Origin: Stenotrophomonas raiganjensis (SeqCode)
GTDB lineage: Bacteria; Pseudomonadota; Gammaproteobacteria; Xanthomonadales; Xanthomonadaceae
Assembly (NCBI RefSeq): GCF_030658505.1
Contig: NZ_JAUTXR010000183.1
Location: forward strand, 1 to 64,000
Direction of reading: 5' to 3'
Length of the DNA: 64,000 bases
The translations under genes were made by a program, and so were the position numbers. Positions 61,744 through 64,000 of the stretch are shown piece by piece. Positions within the stretch are counted from its first letter, which is position 1. Every line of letters begins with the position of its first letter. The notes under the pieces are model-generated. The model had not been told where the DNA came from. It did no database searches and was given only the letters and a program-made list of their open reading frames with translations.

Positions 61744-63255
61744 ATGAGCGAAGCTACCGATACCCCCCCCGTCGACGAAAACAAGTTGATCGCCGAGCGC
61801 CGTGAGAAACTCAAAGCGCTGCGTGGGCAGGGCATCGCGTACCCGAACGACTTCCGTCGCGAGGACTTCGCCGGCCGCCTGCAGGAGGAGTTTGCCAACG
61901 CTGAAACCTGGACCGCCGAGGCCCTGGAAGGTAACGGCCGCCAGGTGAAGATGGCCGGCCGCCTGATGGCCAAGCGGATCATGGGCAAGGCCAGTTTCGC
62001 GCAGATCCAGGACGAGTCCGGCCGGATCCAGCTGTTCCTGCAGGGGGCCGTGCTGGGCGATGCCTACACCGCCTTCAAGGGTTGGGACGTGGGCGACATC
62101 ATCGCCGTCGAAGGCGGCCTGACCCGTACCAAGACCGGCGAACTGTCGGTCAAGGCCGAGTCGATCCGCCTGCTGACCAAGTCGCTGCGCCCGCTGCCGG
62201 ACAAGTGGCACGGCCTGGCCGACGTCGAGCAGCGCTACCGCCAGCGTTACGTCGACCTGATCGTGACCCCGGAGTCACGCGCGGTGTTCATCAAGCGCTC
62301 GAAGATCATCCGCGCCATGCGCGCGTGGCTGGACAACCGCGATTTCCTGGAAGTCGAGACGCCGATGATGCATTACATCCCCGGCGGCGCGGCGGCCAAG
62401 CCGTTCACCACCCACCACAACGCGCTGGACCTGGACCTGTACCTGCGCGTGGCGCCGGAGCTGTACCTCAAGCGCCTGACCGTGGGCGGCCTGGAGCGCG
62501 TGTACGAGATCAACCGCAACTTCCGCAACGAAGGCGTCAGCACCCGCCACAATCCGGAATTCACCATGATGGAGCTGTACGAGGCCTATGCCACGTACAA
62601 CGAAATCATGGACCTGACCGAAGGCGTGATCCGCGACGTGGCCAAGGCTGTCAACGGCGGCACCGAAGTCGAGTGGGACGGCGCGAAGATCGACCTGGGC
62701 CCGGCGTTCCGCCGCTGGCGCATGGACGAGGCGGTGCGCCACCACAACCCGGAAATCTCGGCGGCCGACTGCACTGACCGCGATGCGCTGCTGCGCCATT
62801 GCGAGCGCTTGAAGATCCGCGTCAAGCCGTCCTACGGTTGGGGCAAGCTGCTGCTGGAGATCTTCGAAGCGACCGTCGAGCACACCCTGATCCAGCCGAC
62901 CTTCATCACCGACCATCCGGTGGAGGTCTCGCCGCTGGCCCGCGCCAACGACAATGATCCGGGCTACACCGACCGCTTCGAGCTGTTCGTCAACGGCAAG
63001 GAGCTGGCCAATGGTTTCTCCGAACTGAACGATCCGGAAGACCAGGCGCAGCGCTTCCAGGCCCAGGTGGCGGCGAAGGAGGGCGGCGACGACGAGGCGA
63101 TGCACTACGACGCCGACTACATCCGTGCGCTGGAGTACGGCATGGCCCCGACCGGCGGTCTCGGCATCGGTGTCGATCGTCTGGTGATGCTGCTGACCGG
63201 CAGCAGCTCGATCCGCGACGTGCTGCTGTTCCCGTACATGCGTCCGGAGCAGTAA
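61744..63255 (+). CDS. lysS: Lysyl-tRNA synthetase (class II)
   Basis: 503 residues from [15 protein letters not shown]. The N-terminal OB-fold anticodon domain (about 55-150) begins [20 protein letters not shown]. The class II catalytic core has motif 1 around [18 protein letters not shown], motif 2 in [20 protein letters not shown] and motif 3 in [16 protein letters not shown]. Length is as in E. coli. A position just before rpfG matches the rpf region of Xanthomonas. Confidence 0.97.
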   Translation: MSEATDTPPVDENKLIAERREKLKALRGQGIAYPNDFRREDFAGRLQEEFANAETWTAEALEGNGRQVKMAGRLMAKRIMGKASFAQIQDESGRIQLFLQGAVLGDAYTAFKGWDVGDIIAVEGGLTRTKTGELSVKAESIRLLTKSLRPLPDKWHGLADVEQRYRQRYVDLIVTPESRAVFIKRSKIIRAMRAWLDNRDFLEVETPMMHYIPGGAAAKPFTTHHNALDLDLYLRVAPELYLKRLTVGGLERVYEINRNFRNEGVSTRHNPEFTMMELYEAYATYNEIMDLTEGVIRDVAKAVNGGTEVEWDGAKIDLGPAFRRWRMDEAVRHHNPEISAADCTDRDALLRHCERLKIRVKPSYGWGKLLLEIFEATVEHTLIQPTFITDHPVEVSPLARANDNDPGYTDRFELFVNGKELANGFSELNDPEDQAQRFQAQVAAKEGGDDEAMHYDADYIRALEYGMAPTGGLGIGVDRLVMLLTGSSSIRDVLLFPYMRPEQ

Positions 63256-63544
63256 GTCGCTTTCCTGACTCCCGATTGTGCGCGCCGTCGCGAAATGAGA
63301 CGGCGCGATTGACGCCTCCCGCACTCGGCGTATCGTTAATGCACTACCTTGACGCCTGTTGTGGCTTGATCGGCGGCAGGGGGATGATGCATCGTGGAGA
63401 GTCCGCTTCACAATGCGACGACGATCATGAACCGGGACGAATGACACGGGAGCCAGGCCGATGCAGGGTGCGAGCGTTCGCAGCGGCAGAGTATCCTCGC
63501 CTGCTGATGATCCAGCATGGTCGAGAAACCAGGCAGAGTACGCG
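63256..63544. other. lysS-rpfG intergenic region
   Basis: 289 bases without a convincing gene. A 9-bp stem CGCGCCGTC/GACGGCGCG (63281-63289 and 63299-63307) just after lysS is a weak terminator candidate without a T-run. The rpfG promoter should lie in the remaining part; I see no clear -35/-10 pair. The short frame MIQHGRETRQSTR just before rpfG is probably not expressed. Confidence 0.55.
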
Positions 63545-64000
63545 TTGAACATCGTCATTGTTGACGACCAGACGTCCGCCCGGACGATGCTGCGCCACGT
63601 CATCGAGGATATCGCGCCGGAACTGAGCGTGTATGACTTCGGTGACCCGCTGACCGCATTGGCCTGGTGCGAGGCGCATCCGGTCGACCTGCTGCTGCTC
63701 GATTACCGCATGCCGGAGATGGACGGGCTGGAGTTCGCCCGTCGCTTCCGCCGTCTGCCCAAGCACCGCGATATCCCCGTGATCCTGATCACCGTGGTTG
63801 GCGACGAGCCGATCCGGCAGGCCGCGCTGGAAGCGGGTGTCATCGATTTCCTGGTCAAGCCGATCCGCCCGCGCGAGCTGCGCGCACGCTGTTACAACCT
63901 GCTGCAGCTGCGCCAGCAGACCGAGAATGTGAAGCAGCGTGCGCTGTCGCTGGAGCAGCGCCTGCTGGCCAGCATGCACGAGGTGGAGGAGCGCGAACGC
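63545..64000 (+). CDS. rpfG: Response regulator RpfG, 5' part (cut by window end)
   Basis: The first 152 residues are present. The receiver domain is clear: IVIVDDQTSARTML with the acidic pair, the phospho-acceptor Asp in LLLLDYRMPEMDGLEF, and Lys in FLVKPIRPRELRARC. It then enters the coiled linker (RALSLEQRLLASMHEVEERER) that leads to the HD-GYP domain in RpfG. RpfG degrades cyclic di-GMP when RpfC senses DSF. The start is taken as TTG at 63545 because no in-frame ATG precedes the conserved sequence; this is uncertain. The HD-GYP half lies beyond the window, as would rpfC, rpfF and rpfB. Confidence 0.9.
   Translation, partial: MNIVIVDDQTSARTMLRHVIEDIAPELSVYDFGDPLTALAWCEAHPVDLLLLDYRMPEMDGLEFARRFRRLPKHRDIPVILITVVGDEPIRQAALEAGVIDFLVKPIRPRELRARCYNLLQLRQQTENVKQRALSLEQRLLASMHEVEERER

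Overview
The window is GC-rich chromosomal DNA from a gamma-proteobacterium of the Xanthomonadaceae, almost certainly the Stenotrophomonas maltophilia complex. Three things point there. The gene order dapB-carA-carB-greA-rpfE-recJ ... prfB ... lysS-rpfG is the Xanthomonas/Stenotrophomonas rpf (DSF quorum sensing) neighbourhood. A two-component system sits divergent to an adaptor plus RND pair that lacks an outer-membrane gene, the layout of SmeRySy/SmeYZ. Short GTAG-ended REP hairpins of the type called SMAG are scattered between genes. The identification rests on recognised protein sequences and synteny, not on a database search.

Layout. 0.1-2.1 kb: methionine salvage operon mtnB-mtnD-mtnC (minus strand). 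2.1-2.6 kb: gene-free block with two very large hairpins. 2.6-5.6 kb: two tandem APC amino-acid permeases. 5.8-9.2 kb: Nudix hydrolase, serA and a divergent D-2-hydroxyglutarate dehydrogenase-type flavoprotein. 9.3-11.4 kb: two secreted proteins (DUF2388-like and a DUF4105 metalloprotease-like protein). 11.4-18.0 kb: SmeSy/SmeRy and SmeY/SmeZ with a small NTF2-like gene. 18.1-23.0 kb: two lipoproteins, EfpL, and a leucine/branched-chain acyl-CoA catabolic run (hydratase, VOC protein, HMG-CoA lyase, SDR). 23.1-25.5 kb: feoA-feoB plus a Cys-tailed membrane protein. 25.5-27.9 kb: DUF4304-like gene between direct repeats, then an SDR-MerR-NAD(P)H oxidoreductase operon with a clear MerR-type promoter. 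28.0-36.9 kb: dapB, carAB, greA, rpfE, recJ.

37.0-55.7 kb is accessory sequence between recJ and prfB. It holds a DUF1176 protein, a type VI secretion effector module (VgrG, a helical-repeat protein, a 42-residue membrane peptide, a PAAR-Rhs protein with a GIY-YIG-like toxin tip, and candidate immunity genes of visibly lower GC), a VIT/DUF2135 protein, a PAP2 phosphatase, an acyltransferase divergent to a membrane-anchored LytTR regulator, and an M48 peptidase. 55.9-64.0 kb: prfB with its programmed +1 frameshift, an XRE/MmyB regulator, a gene-free block with a third large hairpin, an aldehyde dehydrogenase, an acetolactate synthase-like enzyme, lysS, and the 5' part of rpfG, cut by the window end.

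The most unusual observations are: (i) a family of large hairpins whose loop is conserved but whose long arms differ completely between copies while each stays self-complementary; (ii) the VgrG-Rhs toxin module with its compositional break and possible frameshifted immunity gene; (iii) a 3' remnant of a DUF1176 gene upstream of recJ, with the intact gene downstream; (iv) well-formed MerR and LytTR operator candidates; (v) a terminator-like structure in the carA leader. No tRNA, rRNA, CRISPR array or insertion-sequence transposase was seen.
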